A DNA stretch of 32,839 bases, from NCBI RefSeq assembly GCF_000443165.1, contig NZ_ATJV01000062.1:1-32839 (forward strand), read 5' to 3'. The translations under genes and the position numbers were made by a program. Each line of letters opens with the position of its first letter. The stretch's first letter is position 1. A model generated the notes under the pieces. That model saw only the letters and a list, made by a program, of their open reading frames with translations, ran no database searches and was not told the DNA's origin. The stretch is from Thauera terpenica 58Eu (GTDB taxonomy: Bacteria > Pseudomonadota > Gammaproteobacteria > Burkholderiales > Rhodocyclaceae). Shown here in pieces: positions 23,355-32,023 of the stretch.

Positions 23355-23807
23355 TTGATCGAGCGCGAGTGGAAACCGAACCTGACCGTCGCCGCCCTCA
23401 TCGAGCGCGATGGCCGCTTCCTGATGGTAGAAGAGCATACGCCCGAGGGCTTGCGCTTGAACCAGCCGGCCGGCCATCTGGAGCCGGGTGAGTCCTTGCT
23501 TGAGGCCAGCGTGCGTGAGGTGCTCGAAGAAGCCGCGCACCGCTTCGTGCCCGAATATCTGGTGGGGGTCTACCAATGGACGCGGGCACAAGGTGATATC
23601 ACCTATCTGCGCTTCGCCTATGGCGGCAAGAGCCTGGGTGAGGAGTCGGGGCGCACGCTGGATGAGGGCATCGTGCGTGCGCTGTGGATGAGCATCGAGG
23701 AACTGCGTGCCAGCGCTGAGCGCCACCGCAGCCCGCTCGTGTTGCAGTGCGCTGAAGACTGGCTGGCCGGACAGCGTCATCCGCTGTCGCTGGTGCACCA
23801 CAGCTGA
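23355..23807 (+). CDS. nudJ: Nudix hydrolase, NudJ type (phosphatase)
   Basis: The 150-residue protein aligns along its length with E. coli NudJ: TVAALIERDGRFLMVEE, LNQPAGHLEPGESLLEA, QWTRAQGDITYLRF, DEGIVRALWMSIEEL and HRSPLV. The Nudix box spans about 40-62 (Gly40, Glu46, Arg54-Glu55, Glu58-Glu59); the Gly that normally follows the EE pair is Ala61. NudJ removes phosphate from nucleoside tri- and diphosphates and from hydroxymethylpyrimidine diphosphate. The start is TTG, but a GGGGAG sequence about 8 bases upstream supports it strongly. In E. coli nudJ sits directly beside mnmA; here one secreted-protein gene lies between them, which supports the assignment. Confidence 0.9.
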   Translation: MIEREWKPNLTVAALIERDGRFLMVEEHTPEGLRLNQPAGHLEPGESLLEASVREVLEEAAHRFVPEYLVGVYQWTRAQGDITYLRFAYGGKSLGEESGRTLDEGIVRALWMSIEELRASAERHRSPLVLQCAEDWLAGQRHPLSLVHHS

Positions 23808-23819
23808 TTCGGCGTGACG

Positions 23820-24560
23820 ATGCTCGGTTTGCTCGTGCTTGCCCTGCTTGGCGTCCCCAGCCTGGCGCAGGCCCGGTCACCGCAAGCGCTTGAACCGGCG
23901 GCGGTGAGGGCTGAACACCGCATCGAGGAGCAGGCCGAGTCCACGGTCAGCATCTGCTACAACTATGGCTGCGTGCGCGAGGAGGAGGTGCGCTTTCGTG
24001 CCGCAACCCTGACACGTCTTGTCGCGCGCTTCGCTGACGCGCAGACGGCAGAGGAAGAACGTGCCGTGCTGGGCGAGGCCCTGGGTCGGTTGTACCGTGT
24101 AGCGGCCATCCAGACGCCGATTGCTGCGGATCGCGGCGGCAATCTTCTTGATGACGGTGCGAATGGTCGCATGGACTGCATCGACCACTCGACCTCAAGC
24201 ACGCGGCTGCTGCGTCTGCTCGAGGCGCGCGGCGCACTGCGCTTTCATCGGGTGCTTGAACCGGTGCGGCGCACACGTTTCATCTTCCAGCACTTCAGCG
24301 CGGCAATCGAAGAGTTGTCGTGCGCAGAGCGCAGTGTGCGTGTGGCGCCCGAACCGGCGCCAGGTGAGGTGTCAACCGAGGCACTGGCGCACGGCCCTTG
24401 TGCCGAGGCTGGCCTGATTATCGAGGATGCGGGCGGCGCCGATGCGGCCTCGCCCGGTGCGCGCTATGTGGTGGACAGCTGGTTCGTCGACAATGGCGAG
24501 CCGGCGGTGGTGCTGCCACTCGCCGAATGGCTCAATGGAGAAGGACCGAATGTCCAATAA
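23820..24560 (+). CDS. Secreted protein with possible transglutaminase-like Cys-His-Asp triad, function unknown
   Basis: The 246-residue protein begins with a signal peptide ([17 protein letters not shown], cleavage near residue 18). It has a CYNYGC motif near residue 50, then [20 protein letters not shown] (Cys120), the strand [14 protein letters not shown] (His158) and [11 protein letters not shown] (Asp219). Cys at the head of a helix, His at the start of a strand and Asp on the next strand is the order found in transglutaminase-like cysteine peptidases. This is pattern inference and not a recognised family. It starts 13 bases after the nudJ stop and overlaps the mnmA start by 11 bases, so all three should be co-transcribed. 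A GTG at 23814 is an equally possible start. No strong ribosome-binding site is seen. Confidence 0.75.
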   Translation: MLGLLVLALLGVPSLAQARSPQALEPAAVRAEHRIEEQAESTVSICYNYGCVREEEVRFRAATLTRLVARFADAQTAEEERAVLGEALGRLYRVAAIQTPIAADRGGNLLDDGANGRMDCIDHSTSSTRLLRLLEARGALRFHRVLEPVRRTRFIFQHFSAAIEELSCAERSVRVAPEPAPGEVSTEALAHGPCAEAGLIIEDAGGADAASPGARYVVDSWFVDNGEPAVVLPLAEWLNGEGPNVQ

Positions 24561-25674
24561 GCACGATGGAAACGGCATGAAGGTGGTGGTCGGCATGTCC
24601 GGTGGGGTGGACTCGTCGGTGACGGCGCTGCTGTTGAAACAGCAGGGCTACGAGGTGAGCGGCCTGTTCATGAAGAACTGGGAGGACGACGATGACGCCG
24701 AGCACTGCTCCACGCGTCAGGATCTGGTCGATGTGGCGTCGGTGTGTGATGTGATCGGCATCGATCTGGAGGTGGTCAACTTCAGCGCCGAGTACAAGGA
24801 GCGCGTGTTCGCCGACTTCCTGCGCGAGTACGAGGCCGGGCGCACGCCCAACCCCGACATCCTGTGCAACTCCGAGATCAAGTTCCGTTGCTTTCTCGAC
24901 CATGCCCTGGCGCTGGGCGCAGAGCGCATTGCCACCGGCCATTACGCCCAGGTGCGGCAATGGAGCAATGATGGCCGTCAGGAGTACCAGTTGCTGAAGG
25001 CCGAGGACGGCACCAAGGACCAGAGCTACTTCCTCTATCGGCTCAACCAGGAGCAGCTGGCAAAAACCCTGTTCCCGCTTGGTGCGATGTACAAGCGCGA
25101 GGTGCGCAGGATCGCCGAGCAGGCCGGGCTGCATGTGGCAGGCAAGAAGGATTCCACCGGCATCTGCTTCATCGGCGAGCGCCCGTTTCGCGAGTTCCTG
25201 ATGCGTTACCTGCCCACCAGGCCGGGCGAGATTCGCGCGCTGGACGATGAGCGCGTGCTGGGTGAGCATCAAGGCCTGATGTACCACACCATTGGCCAGC
25301 GCAAGGGCCTGCACATCGGCGGCATCAAGGGCAATCAGGATGAGGCGGGCGAACACGAGGCCTGGTATGTGGCGCACAAGGACGTCAAAGCCAACGTGTT
25401 GTATGTGGTGCAGGGACATGCGCACCCGGCGCTGCTGCGCGAACGCCTGGTGGCCACTGATCTGAACTGGATTGCGGGTCGCGATCCGCACACCAACTGG
25501 GTGTACACCGCCAAGCCGCGCTACCGCACGCCGGACATGGCCTGCCATATCGACCGCCTCGCCGAGGGCAGGGCCGAGATCGTCTTCGCCCAGCCGCAGT
25601 GGGCGCTGACGCCGGGGCAGAGCGTGGTGGTGTACGAGTCTACGGTCTGTCTGGGCGGCGGCATCATCATCTGA
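24550..25674 (+). CDS. mnmA: tRNA-specific 2-thiouridylase MnmA
   Basis: The 374-residue protein has the PP-loop GMSGGVDSS (15-23), the catalytic cysteines Cys106 ([12 protein letters not shown]) and Cys206 (TGICFIGER), the [10 protein letters not shown] block, and the C-terminal beta-barrel with [13 protein letters not shown]. It puts sulfur on C2 of wobble uridine-34 in tRNA-Lys, -Glu and -Gln, using ATP and a persulfide relay from IscS through the Tus proteins. The length is close to E. coli MnmA (368). The ATG at 24550 has AAGGA 5 bases before it and overlaps the end of the upstream gene, so translation is probably coupled. A second ATG at 24577 is possible but less well placed. Confidence 0.97.
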   Translation: MSNKHDGNGMKVVVGMSGGVDSSVTALLLKQQGYEVSGLFMKNWEDDDDAEHCSTRQDLVDVASVCDVIGIDLEVVNFSAEYKERVFADFLREYEAGRTPNPDILCNSEIKFRCFLDHALALGAERIATGHYAQVRQWSNDGRQEYQLLKAEDGTKDQSYFLYRLNQEQLAKTLFPLGAMYKREVRRIAEQAGLHVAGKKDSTGICFIGERPFREFLMRYLPTRPGEIRALDDERVLGEHQGLMYHTIGQRKGLHIGGIKGNQDEAGEHEAWYVAHKDVKANVLYVVQGHAHPALLRERLVATDLNWIAGRDPHTNWVYTAKPRYRTPDMACHIDRLAEGRAEIVFAQPQWALTPGQSVVVYESTVCLGGGIII

Positions 25675-25714
25675 GCGCCGCGATCGTGGGCAAGAAGCCT
25701 GGCGCGCGGCGGAC

Positions 25715-26653
25715 TCAGTAAGGAGCGGGGCTGGCCAGCAGCGGCTGGCCTTGCATGTGCGCCCGGGCGGAAAAGGTTTCGCAGCGCTCGATGAATTCGC
25801 GCGTGCTTTTCGGCATGGGCACACGCGCCCGGGTGATGTAGCTCACCAGATCACGGCCTTGCAGCAACAGGCGCTGGCCGTCGCTGCCCAGTTGCCGCGC
25901 GTCTGCATTCAGACTGTGCAAGGGCGCGGGCGAGAAGGCCGCCAGTTCCTCCGCGGCAACGACGAAGTCCGACCACACATCGAAGATGTCGGGGTCGGTG
26001 CGCAGGGTTTCACACTTGAGTTTGGCGGCGCGGGTGAAGTGATTGATGGCGGACTGGATGCCGTCGTACATCGGCACCAGGCCAATGGTGGCCGTCATCA
26101 CCGCACCCAGGCGATCGATGTCGCGCAGGGTTTGCGCGATCTTGATGATCCGGCTCTCGTAGAAGGCTTCGACCGGAATCGAGAACGCGCGGAAGGGTTC
26201 GCCCCACAATTCGTCTATGCCTTCCTCGCCGCTGCGATGCAGCACCAGCTTGCCCAGGCTCAGGGCCTCCTGCAGACAGAAGCCGCATTCGCGCATCAAG
26301 GCATTGTCGGTGTCGATCTCAATGCCTTGTTCCTGCAGTTCCACCAGCTTGGTGAAGATGTCGGTGGCGCGATTGAACAGTGCGCCTGCGAACATCGCGC
26401 CCTTGACGCGCTTGCGCGCCGGGTCGTGCTCGGTTTCGTAGGCACGGCGCGCTTCGTCCAGGCGCTTGCCGGGGATGTTGATGCCGTGCTCGACATGGTT
26501 GAAGAGGCGCCGCGTCAGCGCCTGGATGAGCTGTTTCTTGGACTGCAGGGAGTCGGCCGGCGGGTCGTAGACCTTGATCCAGTAGCCGTCACAGTAAATA
26601 CGGCGTACGCCGTCGATGAGCTCGATGGTGCCGTTGTTGATGGGTTCGTTCAT
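25715..26653 (-). CDS. Conserved protein of unknown function
   Basis: The 312-residue protein has no signal peptide or membrane segment and is predicted mostly helical. Features seen are an N-terminal small beta region (TIELIDGVRRIYCDGYWIKVY), a long charged helical stretch (QLIQALTRRLFNHVEHGI), the motif MRECGFCLQEA with two cysteines, and a RDIDRLGAVMTATIGLVPMYDG block. I do not recognise the family and assign no function. The frame is open far upstream, but that part overlaps the DUF2062 gene in another frame and is not credible. The ATG at 26653 is preceded by GGAGG 11 bases upstream. The gene converges on mnmA, with 40 bases between the stops, and follows the DUF2062 gene by 44 bases, so those two may form an operon. 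Confidence 0.75.
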   Translation of the reverse strand: MNEPINNGTIELIDGVRRIYCDGYWIKVYDPPADSLQSKKQLIQALTRRLFNHVEHGINIPGKRLDEARRAYETEHDPARKRVKGAMFAGALFNRATDIFTKLVELQEQGIEIDTDNALMRECGFCLQEALSLGKLVLHRSGEEGIDELWGEPFRAFSIPVEAFYESRIIKIAQTLRDIDRLGAVMTATIGLVPMYDGIQSAINHFTRAAKLKCETLRTDPDIFDVWSDFVVAAEELAAFSPAPLHSLNADARQLGSDGQRLLLQGRDLVSYITRARVPMPKSTREFIERCETFSARAHMQGQPLLASPAPY

Positions 26654-26697
26654 GACCGCTACGACCTCCAGGGCGTACGGATGAGGGCCGCTTGCCT

Positions 26698-27264
26698 TCA
26701 GGTGCTGCCGAGGCGGGCCATGCGCGCCAGCAAGCGCCGATTGCGCAGCGCCGCGCGCCGTTTGTGGCGCACGCGCAGGCGCCAGACGATGTGTACGCCG
26801 AGGTAGCCGAGGATGGCTGCGCTCACCGCCATGATCGACATGCCGAGCAGCAGGGGCTGGCCAATGCCGCTGAGCCAGGACCAGGCCTGCGCCACGGAGT
26901 CGATGACGGCCATGGGCGCTTGTGCGGTCTCGGCCTCGATCGCCGCTGGCACCGGGGCATCGATGATGCGGGCGCCCAGTCGGTAGGCAAAAAAGTACAG
27001 CGGGGCGTAGGTGAGCGGGTTGCTGATCAGGGTCGACACGGCGGCAATCCACAGGTTGCCACGCAGCAGCAGGGAGGCGATGGCAGCAGCAGGAATCTGT
27101 GCCACCGGAATCATCAGGCCGAAGAACGCACCCACCGCAACGCCGCGTGCAACCGCGCGCCGATTGAAGTGCCACAGCAGCGGATCGTGAACGCGCGGCC
27201 CGAGCCAACGCAACAGGCGGCTGTGCTTGATGGTGTCGTGCGAGGGCAGAAAGCGTCCGAGCAT
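26698..27264 (-). CDS. DUF2062 domain membrane protein
   Basis: The 188-residue protein matches the DUF2062 family: a short N-terminal basic part, then the characteristic block RGVAVGAFFGLMIPVAQIP followed by NLWIAAVSTLISNPLTYAPLYFFAYRLG (kept here as family landmarks). Three to four hydrophobic segments are visible, two in this block and one or two near LLLGMSIMAVSAAILGYLGV. The C-terminal tail is very basic (about ten Arg/Lys in 25 residues) and should face the cytoplasm. The family is common in proteobacteria and its role is not known. The frame is open to 27363, but the ATG at 27264 gives the usual family start, a few residues before the conserved Arg-rich region. The 256 bases upstream, to the end of the CHAD gene, show no clear promoter or gene. 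Confidence 0.85.
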   Translation of the reverse strand: MLGRFLPSHDTIKHSRLLRWLGPRVHDPLLWHFNRRAVARGVAVGAFFGLMIPVAQIPAAAIASLLLRGNLWIAAVSTLISNPLTYAPLYFFAYRLGARIIDAPVPAAIEAETAQAPMAVIDSVAQAWSWLSGIGQPLLLGMSIMAVSAAILGYLGVHIVWRLRVRHKRRAALRNRRLLARMARLGST

Positions 27265-27520
27265 GGTCCGGTCCGGGCTGGGGGCGGCGTCTTGAGCAGT
27301 CGAGAGGAAGTGCACGCACACGCTCCGTGCCGCCAGGACGGAAACGTGCGCGCAGAGCTGCACTCGGTATTGTGCGTCAATATGACCCCGCGTGCTGTGA
27401 GGAATTCACTCTTGACTGTTGCACTGCGCTTCAGGGCTGATCCACGGTGCTCAGACTGCGGGAAAAGGCGACGCCTTGCCTCGCCCATGCTGTGTTCTTC
27501 AAGTTATCCGCGCGCATCGC

Positions 27521-29092
27521 TCACCATGGCGTCTTGCCCCACAGCACGGGCTGGCAGTGGCGCAGTACGCGCTGGCGCAAGTGCGTGTAACGCGGCCCAT
27601 GCCAGCCCAGGACAAAGGTGATTGCCGGCTGCAGGCTCGCATCCGATGTTGCCCAGGTCCGCATGCGAGCGTGGGCAACATCGACATCTTGCAGGAAACC
27701 CAGGCTGGCCTGGGCCTTGACGACGCGCGCACGATAGCGCGCGACGGCCTGTGCGCCAAACAGCGGCGCGAACACCTCCAGACCGTAGCGCAACTGCTTG
27801 CAACCCAGGCGAAGCACGTGCAGCCGGGTCGGCTCGAGTGCCTGTGCCGCATCGAACTGGCCTCGTGCGCGCTTGCGCAGACGCTCCAGGCGCAGGCGGG
27901 CGAAGCTGCGCAAATCAAGCGCCGGAACAAGGCCGTGCGCGGGCAGGTGCAACAGCGCGGCGCTGAACTCGAGCAGCAGGCGTCCTTGCTCAGCCATGTC
28001 GAGTGCCTGGGCGGCGACGCGGTGAGCGGCGTCGCGTGCGCTGTGCGTGGTTTGCAGCAGCGCTGTCATTGCGCTTGCATCAGCCAGAATTGCGCTGTCC
28101 ACGGGGGTGAGCAATTCGTCATGCAGGACGTCGAGCTCGCGCGCATCTTCAAAACGTCTGGCGTTGTCACGCAGACGCGCGTTCCATTGGCCGGCAAAGC
28201 CGGCCGGCAGGGCAGGCGCGAACAGCCTGAGCAGGGCACGCAGATGGCGCAGGGCAATGCGCAGTTGGTGAATGAACTGTGCGCGCGTCAGCTCCGGGGC
28301 AAGCGCTTCGGGCGACTGCGGCTGCGGCTGCGCCTGCGCAGCGGCGAGCGCCAGGGCGTCGGCGACATTGGCCTGCCAGTGGCGAACGCAGGCGTAGGCG
28401 CGATCGCGAAAGGCCTCGACCACGCCCTGGTCGGCGCTGAGGGTGGAGACTTCGGCGTGGGTGGGGCGCAGCGGCAGGTCGAGGTACAGGCGATAGCCAC
28501 GCTCGGCCTTGGACACGTCGGCCGGCATCAGCGGCAGGGTTTGTGCAAGCTCGCAGGCAAGGGTGAACAGGTCTGAGGCTGCGCCCTGCTCGAGCTCGAG
28601 TTCGAGCTCGCAGATGGGAGTCTGGCGCAGGCTGCCATCGGGCGCGGTGAACTGCACCGTGCCGGAGTCGATCATCAACAGGATGCTCACCCCGTCGCGT
28701 GGGCACAGGCGACGCGTCTCGCGCCGGAAGCGGGTGGTGAAGAGCGGAATCAGGGCGTCGGCGTGACGCCTGAGCAGCTTGGCGGTCGCCCTGGCGTCAA
28801 TGGCGGAGAAGTCGAAGGCGCCGGTATAGGCTTGTTCCCACTCGGGGCGCTGCGACAGGCCGGCGCTCGACTGGCCTGCACACTTGACTGTCTGCAGCCA
28901 GCGCCGTCCCTGGCGACGGGTGCGCACGGCCACCTTGCGTGCCTTGAGCTGAAGCTTCGGGGTGTCGTAGTAGGTGTTGTCCAGCGTCACCGCATTGCCC
29001 AGCTTCTCCGCGCCTGCGACCACGGGGTGGCGACGCAGCGCGGCGAGCGCAGCGGGTGGCAGGGCGAGCTTCAGTTCGATCTCTTCAGGCAT
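27521..29092 (-). CDS. CYTH-CHAD protein, inorganic triphosphatase YgiF-like
   Basis: The 523-residue protein has a CYTH domain at about 1-200 with the ExExK signature at the start (Glu4, Glu6, Lys8 in EIELKL). The tunnel residues follow: YYDTP, RTRR, TVK, TRFRRETR and ICELELELE. A helical CHAD domain spans about 225-515, with paired His/Arg-rich helices (HQLRIALRHLRALLRLF; LHVLRLGCKQLRYGLEVF). CYTH enzymes of this type split triphosphate to phosphate and pyrophosphate with a metal; CHAD domains bind polyphosphate. E. coli YgiF has the same two domains and sits beside glnE, as here, where 14 bases separate it from the glnE stop. The ATG at 29092 has GGGAG about 10 bases upstream and sits immediately before the ExExK motif. 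Confidence 0.9.
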   Translation of the reverse strand: MPEEIELKLALPPAALAALRRHPVVAGAEKLGNAVTLDNTYYDTPKLQLKARKVAVRTRRQGRRWLQTVKCAGQSSAGLSQRPEWEQAYTGAFDFSAIDARATAKLLRRHADALIPLFTTRFRRETRRLCPRDGVSILLMIDSGTVQFTAPDGSLRQTPICELELELEQGAASDLFTLACELAQTLPLMPADVSKAERGYRLYLDLPLRPTHAEVSTLSADQGVVEAFRDRAYACVRHWQANVADALALAAAQAQPQPQSPEALAPELTRAQFIHQLRIALRHLRALLRLFAPALPAGFAGQWNARLRDNARRFEDARELDVLHDELLTPVDSAILADASAMTALLQTTHSARDAAHRVAAQALDMAEQGRLLLEFSAALLHLPAHGLVPALDLRSFARLRLERLRKRARGQFDAAQALEPTRLHVLRLGCKQLRYGLEVFAPLFGAQAVARYRARVVKAQASLGFLQDVDVAHARMRTWATSDASLQPAITFVLGWHGPRYTHLRQRVLRHCQPVLWGKTPW

Positions 29093-29106
29093 GGCTTGAC
29101 GCTCCC

Positions 29107-31812
29107 TCAATCACCGAACACATGGCGCCACAAGGCGATGACCGGACGGCGCGCGGCTTCCGCCTCCGCCAGCGGCACGCGCGATTGCAGGTCGTTGAGA
29201 CGCTGGCGGTGCTGCAGGCGGCGCAGTTCGCGATAGCTGTCGGCGCAGGCCGTTGCGAGCGCGAGCGGAATCAGATCGAGCTCTCCGGCCATGCGCAACA
29301 AGGCGATATTGCCCAGGTTGCCGGTGAGCTGGGGGTGGGTGTGTGAATGGCCCAGCACCAGATACTGGATCAGGAACTCGACGTCGACCAGCCCGCCGCT
29401 GTCGTGCTTGAGATCGAAGAACTCGCCGACCTTGCTGCCGTGGGCGTCGCTCATCTTCTTGCGCATCGCCTTCACCTCGGTGCGCAGGGTGTCGAGCTCG
29501 CGGCGCAGGCACAGCACCTCGGTGCGAATGGCCTCAAAGCTTTTGCCGATCGCACGATCGCCGGCGGAAAAGCGTGCGCGCGTGAGGGCCTGGTGCTCCC
29601 ACACCCAGGCCGATTCGAGCTGGTACTTGCGAAAGGCCTCGAGCGATGTGACGAGCAGGCCGGCCTCGCCGTTGGGGCGCAGGCGCAGATCGGTTTCGAA
29701 CAGTTGGCCTGCGGCGGTCTGGCTCGACAGCCAGGTGCTGGTGCGCTGCGCCAGCCGGGTATAGACCTCGGCGGCCTCGGGCGCATCGTCCTCATACAGG
29801 AAGACGATGTCGAGGTCGGAGGCGTAGCCCAGCTCCTTGCCGCCGAGCTTGCCGTAGCTGATGACGGCGAAGCGGGGCTCCTTGCGGTGCCGGATCTTGA
29901 TCCGGCTCCAGCACCGCGGCAGGGTCAGGTCGAGCACGATGTCGGCGAGCTCGGATAGATGGTCGGCGAGCTTTTCCACCGTCAGCAGGCCGGCGATGTC
30001 CTGGGTCAGCAAACGGAACAGCTGGGCGTGGTGCTGTTCACGCATGACGTCCATCTGGCGCTCCATGTCGGGCTCGACGGCATCGAGTTCCGCCGCCAGC
30101 TCGGTACGGAAAGCCTGCCAGTCGGGCGCGGTCTCGGTGCCGTGGGTGTCGAGCATCTCGTCGAGCAGCAGGGGATGGCGGGTGAGAAATTGTGCACCCC
30201 AGCGCGACGCGCTCATGAGGTCGGCAACCCGGCGCAGGGCCTGGGGGTATTGCTGCAGCAGGGCGAGATAGGCCCCGCGCCGGCCGATCGCGTCCATCAG
30301 GTCGAGGAAGCGCGCGAGGGTGTCATCCGCACCCGGGGTGGTGGCAGCGGCCTCGATGATGCGCGGGATGAGGGCGTCGAAACGGCTCTTGATGTTGTTC
30401 GGCAGTTGACGGTAGCGCGGGCCGGCGTGAATCGAGGCCAGGCGCTCGGCACCGGCGCGGGGGTGGCGGTAGCCCAGGGCTTGCAGTGCAGGCACGACGC
30501 TGTCGACGTCCTCGGCGCCAGCCCAGGTGGCATCCAGGCTGTGGTCCTCTTCCGAAGGGTCGCCGAACACGGTGTCGAAGTGAAGGCTGACCACGGCGCG
30601 GTGAGCGTTCAGGGTTTCGAGCAGGGCGGGGTAGTCGGCAAAGCCCATGGCCTCGGCGATCAGCGCCTGGTCAGCGGTCTGGGTCGGTAGATCATGGGTC
30701 TGGGCGTCATCCAGGTACTGCAGTCGATGTTCCAGCCGGCGCAGGAAGTCGTAGGCGGCGCTCAGCTCGGCGACGCCGGTCGCTGACAGGATGCCACGCT
30801 CGGCGAGCAGCGCCATCGCCTTGAGCGTCGGCCTGACCTGCAGCGCGGTGTCACGCCCGCCGCGAATGAGCTGGAAGACCTGGGCGATGAATTCGATCTC
30901 GCGTATGCCGCCCGGGCCGAGCTTGACGTTGTGGGCGCGGTCGCGGCGCGCGACCTCGCGCCGGATCTGCACGTGCAGGTCGCGCATGGCGTTGATCGCG
31001 CCGAAGTCGAGATACTTGCGAAAGACGAAGGGGCGGGCGATGCCGTAGAGCTCGGACCAGCGTTCGCCCAGCATCACCCGTGCCTTGATCCAGGCATAGC
31101 GCTCCCACTCCCGGCCCTGGGTGACGAAGTAGTTTTCCAGCATGTCGAAGCAGCACACCAGCGCCCCGGAGTCGCCATTGGGGCGCAGGCGCATGTCGAC
31201 GCGGAACACCTGGCCATGTTCGGTGACCTCGTTCAGGGCCTGGATCAGCTGCTTGCCGAGGCGCTCGAAAAATTCATAGTTGCTGATCACCTTCTTGCCA
31301 CCGGTGTCGCCATCTTCCGGGTAGATGAAGATGAGGTCGATGTCGGAGGACACGTTGAGCTCGCGTCCGCCGAGCTTGCCCATGCCGATGACGAGCAGCT
31401 CCTGCTCCCAGCCGGTGGGCGACAGCGGCAGGCCGTAGCGCTCGACGAGGGCGGCGCGCAGCACCGCGTGCGCATGACGCAGGCTGACTTCGGCGAGCAC
31501 GGTCATGGTTTCGGTGACCTCCGCCAGCGGTGCGGCGCAGGATAGATCACGCACGATGAGGTGGCACAGCACCCACATGCGCAACTGGCGCAAGGCCGGA
31601 CGCAGGGCAAGGTCGGCTCCACCGAGTGCGCTTTCGCGCGCGCTGATGAAGTCTTCCATCTGTGTCGCCCCGATCGGCCCGGCGATGCTGGCGGCGAGCG
31701 CCTCAGCCAGCCAGGGCTGGCAGTCGAGCATGCGCGAGAGATAGCGCGAAAAGCGGCGCGCATTGTGCACCGCGGGCGGCAATGCCGCGGACGCCTGGGG
31801 GAGGGTGGTCAT
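29107..31812 (-). CDS. glnE: Bifunctional glutamine synthetase adenylyltransferase/adenylyl-removing enzyme
   Basis: The 901-residue protein has two nucleotidyltransferase domains, each with its own metal motif. The N-terminal deadenylylase domain has GMGKLGGRELNVSSDIDLIF (143-162), and the C-terminal adenylylase domain has a matching block, YGKLGGKELGYASDLDIVF, at about 650-670. The linker holds RLEHRLQYLDDAQTH, and VEFLIQYLVL lies in the helical end. The enzyme attaches AMP to glutamine synthetase when nitrogen is plentiful, and removes it when nitrogen is short, under control of PII (GlnB). It works in the cytoplasm. The ATG at 31812 is the natural start. The CYTH-CHAD gene follows on the same strand 14 bases downstream. 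yhdP-like is divergent. Confidence 0.97.
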   Translation of the reverse strand: MTTLPQASAALPPAVHNARRFSRYLSRMLDCQPWLAEALAASIAGPIGATQMEDFISARESALGGADLALRPALRQLRMWVLCHLIVRDLSCAAPLAEVTETMTVLAEVSLRHAHAVLRAALVERYGLPLSPTGWEQELLVIGMGKLGGRELNVSSDIDLIFIYPEDGDTGGKKVISNYEFFERLGKQLIQALNEVTEHGQVFRVDMRLRPNGDSGALVCCFDMLENYFVTQGREWERYAWIKARVMLGERWSELYGIARPFVFRKYLDFGAINAMRDLHVQIRREVARRDRAHNVKLGPGGIREIEFIAQVFQLIRGGRDTALQVRPTLKAMALLAERGILSATGVAELSAAYDFLRRLEHRLQYLDDAQTHDLPTQTADQALIAEAMGFADYPALLETLNAHRAVVSLHFDTVFGDPSEEDHSLDATWAGAEDVDSVVPALQALGYRHPRAGAERLASIHAGPRYRQLPNNIKSRFDALIPRIIEAAATTPGADDTLARFLDLMDAIGRRGAYLALLQQYPQALRRVADLMSASRWGAQFLTRHPLLLDEMLDTHGTETAPDWQAFRTELAAELDAVEPDMERQMDVMREQHHAQLFRLLTQDIAGLLTVEKLADHLSELADIVLDLTLPRCWSRIKIRHRKEPRFAVISYGKLGGKELGYASDLDIVFLYEDDAPEAAEVYTRLAQRTSTWLSSQTAAGQLFETDLRLRPNGEAGLLVTSLEAFRKYQLESAWVWEHQALTRARFSAGDRAIGKSFEAIRTEVLCLRRELDTLRTEVKAMRKKMSDAHGSKVGEFFDLKHDSGGLVDVEFLIQYLVLGHSHTHPQLTGNLGNIALLRMAGELDLIPLALATACADSYRELRRLQHRQRLNDLQSRVPLAEAEAARRPVIALWRHVFGD

Positions 31813-31843
31813 GCTGCGGCTCCAGTGCCTTCGATCTTATCGT

Positions 31844-31852
31844 TGGTAGAAT
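31844..31852 (+). promoter_or_regulatory. Candidate extended -10 promoter for the yhdP-like gene
   Basis: TGGTAGAAT fits the extended -10 pattern TGnTATAAT with one mismatch. It would give a leader of about 165 nt before the ATG at 32024, with a 9-bp hairpin inside it. No -35 was recognised. Confidence 0.35.
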
Positions 31853-31948
31853 GACGGCCCTCGCAGCGCAGGCTGTTGGTGGGCGTCGAGCGCATAGTTT
31901 ATCCGCGCGACGTCGTGCCGGCGTGTGTCAGCGGGTGCCCGGGAGCGG

Positions 31949-31977
31949 GACCGCGCGCGACGCCGTGCCGCGCGGTC
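31949..31977. repeat. Inverted repeat in the yhdP-like leader
   Basis: GACCGCGCG (31949-31957) and CGCGCGGTC (31969-31977) form a perfect 9-bp stem with an 11-nt loop. It lies 47 bases before the ATG, between the divergent glnE and yhdP-like genes. It may be a leader structure or simply a GC-rich coincidence. Confidence 0.4.
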
Positions 31978-32023
31978 GCCCGCCCGTCCCGAATTGCGGC
32001 TCGGCAAGCCGCGGCGAACCCGT

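Noticed and set aside
26654-27319. N-terminal extension of the 312-residue protein
   Set aside because: It runs through the DUF2062 gene in a different frame and is Arg/Pro/His-rich noise.
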